Assembly: GCA_016214845.1 (NCBI GenBank)
Contig: JACRMS010000019.1
Location: 1-64,000, forward strand
Reading direction: 5' to 3'
Length of the DNA: 64,000 nucleotides
DNA from: Nitrospirota bacterium
Lineage (GTDB): Bacteria > Nitrospirota > Thermodesulfovibrionia > UBA6902
Below, piece after piece: positions 44,784-53,451 of this stretch. Each line of letters opens with the position of its first letter. Position 1 is the stretch's first letter. The notes beneath the pieces were generated by a model that ran no database searches, had not been told where the DNA came from, and saw nothing but the letters and a program-made list of their open reading frames with translations. Both the position numbers and the translations under genes were made by a program.

Positions 44784-46679
44784 ATGGATGAACTAATAAA
44801 AATACTCGAACAGTTCGGCGGGGGCACAGGCAGCGGACCCTCCAATACAGTGGTGCGGTTTCTCCTGCCGGCATTTTTCTGGTCGGTCCTTTTTTTAATA
44901 GCAATCAGACAATGGCGCAAGACCCGCGAGAAGCGTGATCTGTACATAGGCGGGGCTTCGCTGATCGGCATGTTCCGGGAGATGCTCATGTTTGCGGCGG
45001 AGTACGGAAGCTACAGGGAATATGTGCCGTTTGATTTCATGTTTAAATATTATCCGCCGCTGGAACACGCGGCCACCATGCTTTCCTGCATCTTCATCGC
45101 CTATGCCTTCCTTTACTACCTGCTTAAATGGCGGACATTATCGAGGAGCTTCTTTATCATTTCCTCATTCGTTACCGTGCTTGTTTACGCAATCACAGCG
45201 TCTCAGTGGCCGGACTTTTTGAAAATCCACCCTGAAACCCGTTTCGGGGCCTTCTGGGGAGACATGGCCTTCAGGGTCAGCGCCTCGGTTTTTATGGGGA
45301 CAGCGTTAGGCGCGTTTCTATTCGCAAAGATAAAGGGAAAGAAGATCCCAAAGTCCGTGCTCGTCGGGTTTCTGTTCTTTTTCCTTGACGAATTTCTTAT
45401 GATCTTCAATCTTGCCACCGATGAAATCTATGTGCACACATACGCGCCGGTAAGACATAATCTCCATATATGGGCCATCCCTTTTTTTATAGGCACGTAC
45501 TGGGCGGATTTAAAACAGCGGTTCCTCGAAGCCGAGCACACGATAAAAGGCATTTTCAACCTGAGCCCGAGTATGCTCTGCATCATGGATTTTAAAGGAG
45601 TTATTGAAACTGTCAGCCCTGCCTCAGAGGCGATCTTCGGCATTTCTCCGGCGGACATGCGTGGCAGGAGATTAAGTGACTTCGGTTTTGCTGATAACGC
45701 GTGGCGGCTGCATGATGACAACGACGGTAATCAGACGATAAACTGCTACGCTGATTATGCTTCAGGAGACGACACCATGAAATACCTCCAGTGCAATATG
45801 CATCCTGTGCCTTCGGAGGAGCTTATTTATGCGGTCGTCATCGACATCACCGGGCACAAACTTGCTGAAGAAGCGGCGAGAAAAAGCGAGGCGGAAGCCA
45901 TGCGCGCCTCCCACCTTGCCTCGCTCGGCGAGCTGGCAGCGGGTGTGGCCCACGAGATTAACAACCCGGTCAACGGGATCATAAATTATGCCCAGCTCCT
46001 GACAGACAAACTCGACAATAAAAGCGTTGAAGGGGACATTGCCCGCAGGATCATAAAGGAAGGAGACCGCATTGCGGTCATCGTCAAAAGCCTCCTCTCC
46101 ATTACAAGGATGAAGGAGCATGAGCGGACGTTTGTTATTTTAAATGAGCTTTTCCAGGACGTTTTCAATCTCGTGGAGACGCAGCTTCTTAAAGACGGGA
46201 CAAAAATCCGGACGGAGTTGTCAGGCGAGGCCAGGATCTGGTGCAATCCTCAGCAGATACAGCAGGTCTTTCTAAATGTCATAAACAACGCGCGGTATGC
46301 CCTGAATAAGAAATACCCCGCGGGCGTTGAAGGCAAAGAACTGCACTTACGCACAGAATGGCTGACCATCGCAGACAAACCGCATCTGCGGATCGTATGC
46401 CATGATAACGGCATCGGAATTCCCAAGGAAGACATCGGTAAAATATTCAATCCCTTCTTTTCAACAAAGCCGAAAGGGGAAGGGACTGGTTTAGGCATGA
46501 GCATAAGCTATGGTATTATACAAGAGCACGGAGGCAAGATTACTATCGAGAGCGTCGAGAACGAATATACTGACGTCATTATCGATCTTCCGGTAAATCC
46601 CGTTGGTCCCGGCGGGGCATTAACCACGGCAGCAGAGCAGCGGGGCATTATTTCTAACGGTGTAAAGGAGAATGAATGA
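44784..46679 (+). CDS. Membrane sensor histidine kinase with PAS domain
   Basis: A 631-residue kinase. Residues 20-250 hold several membrane segments (LLPAFFWSVLFLIAIRQW onward). A PAS domain follows (FNLSPSMLCIMDFKGVIETV). The HisKA phosphoacceptor is His 390 in VAHEINNPVNGIINYAQLL. The ATPase domain has the N, G1 and G2 boxes (VINNARYALN, HDNGIGIP, GEGTGLGMSISYG). The next gene, a response regulator, overlaps its stop by 4 bp. The signal sensed is unknown. No good ribosome-binding site is visible at ATG 44784. Confidence 0.93.
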   Translation: MDELIKILEQFGGGTGSGPSNTVVRFLLPAFFWSVLFLIAIRQWRKTREKRDLYIGGASLIGMFREMLMFAAEYGSYREYVPFDFMFKYYPPLEHAATMLSCIFIAYAFLYYLLKWRTLSRSFFIISSFVTVLVYAITASQWPDFLKIHPETRFGAFWGDMAFRVSASVFMGTALGAFLFAKIKGKKIPKSVLVGFLFFFLDEFLMIFNLATDEIYVHTYAPVRHNLHIWAIPFFIGTYWADLKQRFLEAEHTIKGIFNLSPSMLCIMDFKGVIETVSPASEAIFGISPADMRGRRLSDFGFADNAWRLHDDNDGNQTINCYADYASGDDTMKYLQCNMHPVPSEELIYAVVIDITGHKLAEEAARKSEAEAMRASHLASLGELAAGVAHEINNPVNGIINYAQLLTDKLDNKSVEGDIARRIIKEGDRIAVIVKSLLSITRMKEHERTFVILNELFQDVFNLVETQLLKDGTKIRTELSGEARIWCNPQQIQQVFLNVINNARYALNKKYPAGVEGKELHLRTEWLTIADKPHLRIVCHDNGIGIPKEDIGKIFNPFFSTKPKGEGTGLGMSISYGIIQEHGGKITIESVENEYTDVIIDLPVNPVGPGGALTTAAEQRGIISNGVKENE

Positions 46680-47056
46680 GCGCAAGCATACTTGTAATTG
46701 ACGATGAGGAGAGCATCAGATACACCTTTGAAAATTTTCTTTTTGAGGCCGGGTACCGTGTTGTGACTGCAAAGGATTTTCCCGAAGCCGCCCGCGAGAT
46801 CGGGAGAGGGCAGTTTGACCTTGTTATCACGGACATCATCCTTGGAGGGAAAACAGGGATTGATATACTGCGCCTGCTGCATGAAAAAGGAATCGTTTGC
46901 CCGGTTGTTGTCATAACCGGATACCCCTCCATTGAAACCGCGGCCGAGGCCGTCAAACTGAGCGCCTTTGACTACGCCATGAAACCCGTGACAAAAGATA
47001 CGCTTTTAAATATTGTAAAAAAAGCCTTAGCTTCAAAAAAACTGCCTAATAAGTAA
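46676..47056 (+). CDS. Single-domain response regulator
   Basis: A 126-residue receiver domain (ILVIDDEESIRYTFENFLF, phosphoacceptor in DLVITDIILGG, conserved Lys in AMKPVTKD) with no output domain. ATG 46676 overlaps the kinase stop (ATGA), so the pair is coupled. It probably passes a phosphate on or acts by protein contact. Confidence 0.93.
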   Translation: MSASILVIDDEESIRYTFENFLFEAGYRVVTAKDFPEAAREIGRGQFDLVITDIILGGKTGIDILRLLHEKGIVCPVVVITGYPSIETAAEAVKLSAFDYAMKPVTKDTLLNIVKKALASKKLPNK

Positions 47057-47136
47057 GGCTCCTGCATTACCGTATTTAATTCTTTTTTCCATATCGATTC
47101 CTAAATACCTGCCCTGCTTGCTTACACTTGCTTGCC

Positions 47137-47173
47137 TTGACAAAATAATCTCCATATAGTATACATATGTATA
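47137..47173 (+). promoter_or_regulatory. lexA promoter with overlapping palindromic operator
   Basis: TTGACA (47137-47142) and TATACA (47160-47165) are 17 bp apart. The -10 box is part of a perfect 14-bp palindrome TATACATATGTATA (47160-47173). This layout suits LexA self-repression. Transcription would start within a few bases of the lexA ATG, giving a leaderless or nearly leaderless message. Confidence 0.6.
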
Positions 47174-47174
47174 T

Positions 47175-47774
47175 ATGATGGAATTGACCGGCAGACAGAA
47201 AAAGGTCCTGGACTTCCTTAAAGAGTACGCGCAAAAGCACGGCTATCCTCCGACAGTCAGGGAAATAGGCGAGTATTTCGGGTTCCTGTGGGCTGCCGCG
47301 AGGATGCACCTGAAGGCAATCGAGCGGAAGGGATTTATAAAGATAAACCCCGCCAAATCACGGGGGATAGAGATACTGGGGCTCAGGCAATCGGAAGGAA
47401 TTATGGCCCCCGTGGCCGGGAGGATAAGGGCGGGCAGGCCGATATTAGCGGTTGAAGAGATCGACTCGCACATCTTTATTGATAAAACACTTTTCCCGGC
47501 AGAGGACGCTTTCTCCCTAAAAGTTACAGGCGACAGCATGATGGACGCGGGGATACTCGACGGCGACTTTATAGTGGTAAGGCCTCAAAGCACTATAAGA
47601 AATGGCGAGATCGGGGTCGCTCTCATAGAAGATGAGGCTACAGTAAAGAGGGTCTTCAGGGAGAAGGGGAAGATAATTCTAAAACCCGAAAACAAGACCA
47701 TGAAGCCTGTGACATACAACGCAGATGAAGTGACCATCATGGGAAAAGTCATGGGCGTCATAAGGAAGATGTGA
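47175..47774 (+). CDS. lexA: LexA repressor, SOS regulator
   Basis: A 199-residue repressor-protease. The N-terminal winged helix opens MMELTGRQKKVLDFLKEY and contains TVREIGEYFGF. The self-cleavage bond is Ala86-Gly87 in RIRAGRPILA. The Ser-Lys dyad is Ser121 (GDSMMDAGILDGDF) and Lys158 (EATVKRVF). On DNA damage, RecA filaments trigger cleavage and release SOS genes. No Shine-Dalgarno precedes ATG 47175/47178; a -10 box ends 10 bases upstream. The dinB gene further right was probably once adjacent. Confidence 0.95.
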   Translation: MMELTGRQKKVLDFLKEYAQKHGYPPTVREIGEYFGFLWAAARMHLKAIERKGFIKINPAKSRGIEILGLRQSEGIMAPVAGRIRAGRPILAVEEIDSHIFIDKTLFPAEDAFSLKVTGDSMMDAGILDGDFIVVRPQSTIRNGEIGVALIEDEATVKRVFREKGKIILKPENKTMKPVTYNADEVTIMGKVMGVIRKM

Positions 47775-47778
47775 TCCA

Positions 47779-47815
47779 ACTTCTCCCCTCTACCAAGAGG
47801 GGATTAAGGGGTGTG
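47779..47815 (+). repeat. Repeat element after lexA, same family as the MMPL insert
   Basis: Reads ACTTCTCCCCTCTACCAAGA and then GGGGATTAAGGGGTGTG. CCCCTC and GAGGGG form a hairpin. It is closely similar to the element inside the MMPL gene at 29912-29946. It begins 5 bp after the lexA stop and supplies the purine-rich AAGGGG before the next ATG. Confidence 0.7.
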
Positions 47816-47818
47816 TCT

Positions 47819-48058
47819 ATGCAGATCAGTGAACACATAAGCGTCATAGTCTCATTCGGGCCGCGTTACAGGATAAGGCCTGTCAAGTTCAAATGGTCGG
47901 GGAAGACTTTTGAAGTTAAAGAGATCACATACATGTGGAAAACGACCGAGGGACAAAACCTGGTCCACCATTTTTCCGTGACAGACGGCAGGACACTGTA
48001 TGAGCTTGCCTTCGACGCAACGTCCCTGATATGGCGGCTGGAGGGTGTGGAGACTTAA
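47819..48058 (+). CDS. Small conserved protein beside lexA (DUF6504-like)
   Basis: A 79-residue protein. The pattern IRPVKFKWSGKTFEVKEITY, W, then HHFSVTDGRTLYELAFD and a final WRLEGVE resembles DUF6504-type proteins found beside translesion polymerase genes. I start at ATG 47819, with AAGGGG about 9 bases upstream provided by the repeat element; a GTG at 47771 lies inside the end of lexA. Its position in the SOS locus suggests a DNA-repair-linked role. The match is by eye and tentative. Confidence 0.6.
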   Translation: MQISEHISVIVSFGPRYRIRPVKFKWSGKTFEVKEITYMWKTTEGQNLVHHFSVTDGRTLYELAFDATSLIWRLEGVET

Positions 48059-48069
48059 GAAGCGCAATA

Positions 48070-48130
48070 GTGCAAAAGTACAAAAGAGCAAAAAAGGCAG
48101 GGACTTTAATCTTTTTTAAAACTTTTGCAC
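48070..48130. repeat. Palindrome, GTGCAAAAGT family
   Basis: GTGCAAAAGT (48070-48079) and ACTTTTGCAC (48121-48130) are perfectly complementary, with further A/T pairing inside. It separates the two small genes after lexA. Confidence 0.65.
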
Positions 48131-48149
48131 TTTTCATAAGGAGGGGATC

Positions 48150-48353
48150 ATGACAATTAATGAAGCAGTATCTGAAGTGTTCTGGAGGGCGTTAAAGGAA
48201 TTGCCCAAGAAAGAAAGAGACGGTGTGGTAACAAGAATGACCAGGGACAAGGAATTCATGACGGAATTGCTCGGCGCTATCATCGAGCAGCGCAGTAAGG
48301 AATCGTCAGACAGTTCCGATTACCTCGCAGACATACGGAGAAAACAGAATTGA
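48150..48353 (+). CDS. Small helical hypothetical protein
   Basis: A 67-residue, probably all-helical and highly charged protein (FWRALKELPKKERDGVVTRM is one helix). AAGGAGGGG lies 5 bases before ATG 48150, the best ribosome-binding site in this locus, so it is likely expressed. It is not recognised; the pattern is compatible with a small antitoxin-like or regulatory protein. Composition matches lexA rather than the A+T-rich island that begins just after it. Confidence 0.6.
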   Translation: MTINEAVSEVFWRALKELPKKERDGVVTRMTRDKEFMTELLGAIIEQRSKESSDSSDYLADIRRKQN

Positions 48354-48413
48354 ACTTCTCAATAGGCTATCGATGTGATATATTAAAACATTCTTAGCAG
48401 TGGGGGTAGCCAA

Positions 48414-49586
48414 GTGGGGCAGACAAAAGATTTTTTTAAAGAGAAAAAACCTTGGTCCATATTCAAGGATAGAATTCTTGACTACTATTTAGTCCCGTAT
48501 ATATCTAAAATTCTTAGAACAGGCAAGCCATTAGTTATATTCGATTGTTTTGCAGGTAAAGGAAAGTTTGATGATGGGGAGAATGGATCTCCAGTTATTA
48601 TCGCTGAGCATATAAGAGCTACAATTCAAAAGCAGCCTTTTGTTAATGGCTTTTTTATAGAAAAGAAGTATAGTGAGGAATTAAAAAACAATCTAAGAAA
48701 TTATCTAAACACACATATCTTGGCCGGAACATTCGAGGAAAACCTAAAAAACATTTTATCAGTGGACAGAAGCAATAATGTTTTTTTGTATATTGATCCC
48801 TATGGGATTAAAAGCTTGAACCTCAATAATTTCCATCAAATAAAGAACACCAATTTCTTCACACTGGAACTGCTTATGAATTTTAATTCGGCTGGCTTTC
48901 TCAGAGAAGGATGCCGTTTACTGAAATTTGAGGACTTATTTAAAGACGATGAGATAACTGATTATGAGAGTGATGAGGATATTAACACTATTGAAAAAAT
49001 GGATGCTATTGCTGGTGGAGATTATTGGCAGGAAATCTTAAAGAATTATTACAGCGGCACAATTGACATGCATCGGGCAGAAGAACAGTTTATCTGGGAA
49101 TATAGGGAAAAAATTAAAGAGGTTTTTAGATATACGGTAAATATACCTATCAAAATTAAGTCCAGCCATTTACCGAAATACAGATTGTTTTTCGGTTCCA
49201 ATCATGAAGACGGTCTGATTTTGATGGCTGATAATATGAATAGAAAATGGAAAGAGATGCTGGCAAAAGAAAGAGACAAACAGGGCGTGCTATTTGAATT
49301 TGAATTCCCTGACTTAAGACTCCTGAAAGGATTTGACATCTATCAAGATATTCTGGCAAGCTTGCCGTCAAATGGTGGAAAAGTATCACTGAAAAAAGTA
49401 ATTATAAATCTTATTATGAAATATGGCATTACATTTTCTGAAAAAGAGTACAAGCAGAAAATAAAAGAAATGGATAATACGGCATTGTATATTGACCGCA
49501 ATCCAGCATTTACTCCTAAAACAAAAAAGCCGGTAACATCCATGGACTACGATGAATATCAAATCACTTTAAGGAAGAAGGTATGA
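48414..49586 (+). CDS. tcmP: Three-Cys-motif partner protein TcmP
   Basis: A 390-residue protein of the TcmP family. The opening QTKDFFKEKKPWSIFKDRIL, the methylase-like loop FDCFAGKGKFDDGENGSP, and FLYIDPYGIKSL are diagnostic. The glycine-rich loop and DPYG resemble a Rossmann methyltransferase fold, but the reaction is not known. It starts at GTG 48414 behind a G-rich stretch. It overlaps the three-Cys protein gene by 4 bp (ATGA), the usual pairing for this family. The gene is markedly more A+T-rich than lexA and dinB on either side. Confidence 0.85.
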   Translation: MGQTKDFFKEKKPWSIFKDRILDYYLVPYISKILRTGKPLVIFDCFAGKGKFDDGENGSPVIIAEHIRATIQKQPFVNGFFIEKKYSEELKNNLRNYLNTHILAGTFEENLKNILSVDRSNNVFLYIDPYGIKSLNLNNFHQIKNTNFFTLELLMNFNSAGFLREGCRLLKFEDLFKDDEITDYESDEDINTIEKMDAIAGGDYWQEILKNYYSGTIDMHRAEEQFIWEYREKIKEVFRYTVNIPIKIKSSHLPKYRLFFGSNHEDGLILMADNMNRKWKEMLAKERDKQGVLFEFEFPDLRLLKGFDIYQDILASLPSNGGKVSLKKVIINLIMKYGITFSEKEYKQKIKEMDNTALYIDRNPAFTPKTKKPVTSMDYDEYQITLRKKV

Positions 49587-50428
49587 ACAAGAAGAATAAA
49601 ACCACCCTTATTCAGCGGAAATCCCTTCTCTACAAGACAGCCGTTGAGTATGGCGACTATACAATCAATCATGTGGAAGGTTGTTCTCATGGATGTTTGT
49701 ATCCCTGTTACGCCATGATGATGGCTAAGAGATTTGGCAAGGTAAAGAGTTACGATGAATGGATTAAGCCTAAAATCGTTGCAAATGCCGTTGAGCTTTT
49801 GGAAAAAGAAATTCCAAAACATAACGACAAGATTAAATTTGTGCATCTCTGTTTCAGCACAGACCCGTTTATGTACGGCTATGAAGAAATATCGGATTTA
49901 AGTTTGCGATTAATCAGGATGCTGAATGAGGCAGGCATCAGATGCACAGCTCTTACAAAGGGTGTTTTGCCTTTGGAGTTAGCTTTGTTCAGCAAAAAAA
50001 ATGAGTTCGGGATGACGCTGATTTCACTTAATGAAGATTTCAGAAAAAAGTACGAACCTTTTGCTGCGCCCTATAAGAAACGGATTGATAGTCTTTACCG
50101 CTTGCACAAAAAAGGAATCAAGACATGGGTAAGTATCGAACCATATCCGACTCCGAACATAATTGACCAGGATTTTGCCGACATCTTAGAATCTATTTCA
50201 TTCGTGGATAAAATCATCTTCGGAAGGCTCAATTATAATGCGATGGTTACAAGGTATCCGGATTATAAAAACTTCTACAATGACCTGAGCCACCAGGCAA
50301 TAGAATTCTGCGCAAGGCATGGTAAGGAGTGGCATATAAAAAATGGGACAATGACCAATGGAGCGAGCAGTAATGTTGTTAAAAACAATGTCTCGGCAAA
50401 AGGTTTGTTGGAGTGCGGGGTTTTTTAA
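49583..50428 (+). CDS. Three-Cys-motif radical-SAM-like protein
   Basis: A 281-residue protein, the usual partner of TcmP. Its cysteine motif is CSHGCLYPC, spaced CX3CX3C rather than the standard CX3CX2C of radical SAM enzymes. Other barrel-like segments are FVHLCFSTDPFMYG, CTALTKGVLPLEL and TWVSIEPYPTPN, as in SplB-like proteins. Chemistry is unknown; an Fe-S cluster is likely. It is coupled to tcmP by an ATGA overlap. The pair is often on mobile DNA or next to restriction-modification genes, as here. Confidence 0.8.
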   Translation: MNKKNKTTLIQRKSLLYKTAVEYGDYTINHVEGCSHGCLYPCYAMMMAKRFGKVKSYDEWIKPKIVANAVELLEKEIPKHNDKIKFVHLCFSTDPFMYGYEEISDLSLRLIRMLNEAGIRCTALTKGVLPLELALFSKKNEFGMTLISLNEDFRKKYEPFAAPYKKRIDSLYRLHKKGIKTWVSIEPYPTPNIIDQDFADILESISFVDKIIFGRLNYNAMVTRYPDYKNFYNDLSHQAIEFCARHGKEWHIKNGTMTNGASSNVVKNNVSAKGLLECGVF

Positions 50429-50460
50429 CAGCATATAAATACGTTGACGGGAATTATATC

Positions 50461-50489
50461 TTTAAAGGCAGATAATTCTTAATTATAAT
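50461..50489 (+). promoter_or_regulatory. Possible promoter for the methylase-nuclease pair
   Basis: TTTAAA (50461-50466) and TATAAT (50484-50489) are separated by 17 bp. The start would be near 50496, about 28 bases before ATG 50524. Confidence 0.4.
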
Positions 50490-50523
50490 AGGGTATCATA
50501 AATAGCAAAGAGGTTTTAATTTT

Positions 50524-51438
50524 ATGGCTATTCCACATCCCATTCCTTATCAAGGCAGCAAGCGTGCTTTAGCAAGCATCATACTTTCTTTTTTCCCGTC
50601 AAATGTTGAAAAACTCATTGAGCCGTTTTCAGGATCGGCGGCGGTGTCAATTGCAGCGGCATATCATAGAAAAGCAAAAAGTTTTCACCTTAATGATCTA
50701 AATAAAGCATTAATTGATTTATGGAATGAAATCATAAACAAGCCGCAGGTCATTGCTAAAGCATACGAAAAGCTTTGGTTTGCGCAAGAAGGAAGGGAAA
50801 GGGAATTCTATGATTTAGTCCGCAAAAAATTCAATCACTCTCAACGCCCGGATCATTTTCTTTATTTGCTGGCCCGATGTGTTAAGGCTTCTGTGCGATA
50901 CAACTCTAATGGAGAGTTTAATCAAAGTCCTGATAATAGAAGGAGGGGCGCTAACCCCGATACGATGAAAACCAACATTCTTGGGGCCTCCCATCTTTTA
51001 AAAAGTCGAGCAACTGTAACGTCTTCGGATTATGAAGACATCATTGCTGCTACTGAACCGTCTGACATTATATATATGGACCCGCCATACCAGGGGGTTT
51101 GCAGCAATCGTGATTCGAGATATATAAATGGACTGCAATGTGAACGGTTTGTTGAAGCGCTTCACAGACTTAATAATAGAAAGATTTCGTATATTGTAAG
51201 TTATGATGGACGGACAGGCTCTAAAGCGTATGGCAAACTTCTGCCTGACTTTCTCAGATTAAAGCATTTAGAAATAGATGCCGGAAGATCATCTCAATCA
51301 ACGCTGTTAGGACGCGCCGACAATACCATTGAATCTTTATACTTATCTCCTGCTTTGGTGCTGCGTATAGATAACCTGTCTATCAATAAAAGGGAATCCT
51401 TCCATCACCAAAATTCATTATTTGAAGCTGCCATATGA
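50524..51438 (+). CDS. DNA adenine methylase (D12/Dam type)
   Basis: A 304-residue N6-adenine DNA methyltransferase of the D12 class. The SAM motif is IEPFSGSAAVSIAA and the catalytic motif is IYMDPPYQGV. The opening PIPYQGSKRALASII is typical. It is the modification half of a restriction-modification pair: the nuclease gene overlaps its stop by 4 bp (ATGA). The recognition sequence cannot be read from the protein. A possible separate promoter lies at 50461-50489, allowing methylation to precede cutting. Composition is A+T-rich. Confidence 0.92.
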   Translation: MAIPHPIPYQGSKRALASIILSFFPSNVEKLIEPFSGSAAVSIAAAYHRKAKSFHLNDLNKALIDLWNEIINKPQVIAKAYEKLWFAQEGREREFYDLVRKKFNHSQRPDHFLYLLARCVKASVRYNSNGEFNQSPDNRRRGANPDTMKTNILGASHLLKSRATVTSSDYEDIIAATEPSDIIYMDPPYQGVCSNRDSRYINGLQCERFVEALHRLNNRKISYIVSYDGRTGSKAYGKLLPDFLRLKHLEIDAGRSSQSTLLGRADNTIESLYLSPALVLRIDNLSINKRESFHHQNSLFEAAI

Positions 51439-52166
51439 CCCAGCGCAAATATCCAAGAGAGTTCTTAGCCAGATTAAAAGCAGTTACAAGCAAGCGTCCC
51501 AAGACGGTCATCGAACATATTCTGAAACATGGCTTCATCACTACGGAAGACCTTGAAAAGAAATACGGCTATAAACATCCACCAAGAGCAGCACGGGATG
51601 TCCGGGAACAGGGCATACCACTCGAAACTTTCAATGTTAAGAATACGGAAGGCCGGACTATAGCTGCATACAGATTCGCTGAGCTTTCCAGCATTAGTCA
51701 TGATAAGCTCGGAGGGAGAAAGATATTTTCAAAAGAGTTCAAAAATGAACTTATTGAAGATCTTGGCTGTAAGTGTTCCATCTGTCTTGAATTATACGAG
51801 GAAAGGTATTTACAAGTTGATCACCGCGTTCCTTACGAAGTTTCAGGAGATTGCAATAACAATGAAAGAAATACTAAAGAGTACATGCTGCTATGCGGTT
51901 CCTGTAATCGGGCAAAGTCCTGGTCTTGTGAACACTGTTCCAATTGGCTTGAGGAAAAATCTGCTGCTGTCTGCCAGTCATGTTATTGGGCCTGTCCGAA
52001 TGATTATAAACACATTGCCCTGAGACGCATTAGAAGGCTTGATATAGTTTGGGCTGAACACGAAGTGGAAATATTTGAGAAATTCAAGGAGCGTGTTGAG
52101 AAGATGAAAAAATCAATGCCCACTTATGTAAAGTCTATTATTGAAAATCATCTGAAGGAAAATTAA
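51435..52166 (+). CDS. HNH-type restriction endonuclease
   Basis: A 243-residue protein. An N-terminal helix-turn-helix (ILKHGFITTEDLEKKYGY) leads into an HNH nuclease core: CKCSICLELYEERY, then LQVDHRVPYEV with the His, and YMLLCGSCNRAKSWSC. More cysteines follow (CEHCSNW, CQSC), likely binding zinc. It is co-transcribed with the adenine methylase, so a type II restriction enzyme is the natural reading. The N-terminal HTH may help target recognition. The specificity is unknown. It ends 38 bp before dinB. Confidence 0.82.
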   Translation: MTQRKYPREFLARLKAVTSKRPKTVIEHILKHGFITTEDLEKKYGYKHPPRAARDVREQGIPLETFNVKNTEGRTIAAYRFAELSSISHDKLGGRKIFSKEFKNELIEDLGCKCSICLELYEERYLQVDHRVPYEVSGDCNNNERNTKEYMLLCGSCNRAKSWSCEHCSNWLEEKSAAVCQSCYWACPNDYKHIALRRIRRLDIVWAEHEVEIFEKFKERVEKMKKSMPTYVKSIIENHLKEN

Positions 52167-52204
52167 TCGTCCCATCCTTATTGCTGCCACGTGGAAACCA
52201 ACCC

Positions 52205-53428
52205 ATGCACAACATCATCCTCTGCATAGACATGGATGCCTTCTTTGCCTCGGTGGAGCAGCAGGCGAATCCGAAGCTGCGCGGCAAGCCGATTGCGGTC
52301 ATCGGCTCCGGCGGCAGGACGGTCGTCACCACACGTTCGTATGAGGCGAGGAAATTCGGCGTTAAGACGGGGATGAATATTTATGAGACGAAGAAGTTGT
52401 GTCCGCATATCATCTTTGTTGTTGGAGATAGTGAAAAATATACTCACACCTGCAGGGAGCTTTCCAAAGTTTACAGCAGGTTCACGCCCGATATTGAGGT
52501 CTACTCCATTGATGAAGCCTTCCTTGATGTGACGACAACGCATCATCTGTTCGGGGGGGCTGAGGCTATCGGACTTTCAATTAAGGAGGAAGTCAAAAAA
52601 CAGTTCGGCATCAATTGCACGGTCGGCATCGCCTCGAATATCCTTATGGCAAAACTTGCCAGCGACATTGCAAAGCCGGACGGTTTACGGTGGTTTAAGG
52701 AAGAAGATTTTCCGTCCATACTCAAAGATTTGCCTGTGAAAGAATTATGGGGCATCGGTCTGTCAATCGAGCGAAGACTTGCTGAACTTGGCATAAAAAC
52801 CTGCGGCGAGCTTGGCAGCGCGCCTGCAAGTTTATTGAGAAACAGATTCGGCATTGTCGGGGAGACATTAAAGCTCATGGGGCAGGGGATCTGCCACAGG
52901 CCGCTCATCGTCCGGGAAGAAGACCCGAAATCCATCGGTCACAGCATGACATTACCTCAGGATATTTCAAACAGGAAGCAGATAGAGGCGCAGATTTTAA
53001 AGTTAAGCGCGATGGTTGGAAGGCGGGCGAGGAAGTACGGCTTTGCAGGGAAGAAGGTCACCCTCACCATACGGTATCCTGATTTTGAGACCTTCACAAA
53101 GCAGACTACTCTGTCCGAGCACACAAACATTACCCGTGAAATTTACAACTGCGCATTGGGCATTCTCAATTCCATACGCCTTCGTGATAAGGTCAGGTTG
53201 GTCGGCGTCAGCATCTCACAATTAAAAAGGGATGATAATGAGCAGATGGCGTTATTTGATCACAGGGCAAAGGAGAAATCCATCCTCAATGCAGTTGATT
53301 CCATCAATGACAAGCACGGGGAGTTCACTGTCACATGGGCGTCTTATCTTGAGCAGGCAAGGCCGCCGGGTGTTATATCTTCGGCGTGGAGGCCATCCGG
53401 CGTAAGGAACGTAAATATAAAAAATTGA
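52205..53428 (+). CDS. dinB: DNA polymerase IV (DinB), translesion polymerase
   Basis: A 407-residue Y-family polymerase. Catalytic acids are in LCIDMDAFFASVEQQ and VYSIDEAFLDVT. GIASNILMAKLASDIAKP and the helix-hairpin-helix LWGIGLSIERRLAELGI are standard. It copies past damaged bases as part of the SOS response. I start it at ATG 52205; the frame extends to 52181. It lacks the C-terminal clamp-binding consensus in an obvious form, though QMALFDH may serve. Its G+C content matches lexA, not the island between them. Confidence 0.95.
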   Translation: MHNIILCIDMDAFFASVEQQANPKLRGKPIAVIGSGGRTVVTTRSYEARKFGVKTGMNIYETKKLCPHIIFVVGDSEKYTHTCRELSKVYSRFTPDIEVYSIDEAFLDVTTTHHLFGGAEAIGLSIKEEVKKQFGINCTVGIASNILMAKLASDIAKPDGLRWFKEEDFPSILKDLPVKELWGIGLSIERRLAELGIKTCGELGSAPASLLRNRFGIVGETLKLMGQGICHRPLIVREEDPKSIGHSMTLPQDISNRKQIEAQILKLSAMVGRRARKYGFAGKKVTLTIRYPDFETFTKQTTLSEHTNITREIYNCALGILNSIRLRDKVRLVGVSISQLKRDDNEQMALFDHRAKEKSILNAVDSINDKHGEFTVTWASYLEQARPPGVISSAWRPSGVRNVNIKN

Positions 53429-53451
53429 GAATGGAGATTTGATACGCTCTT

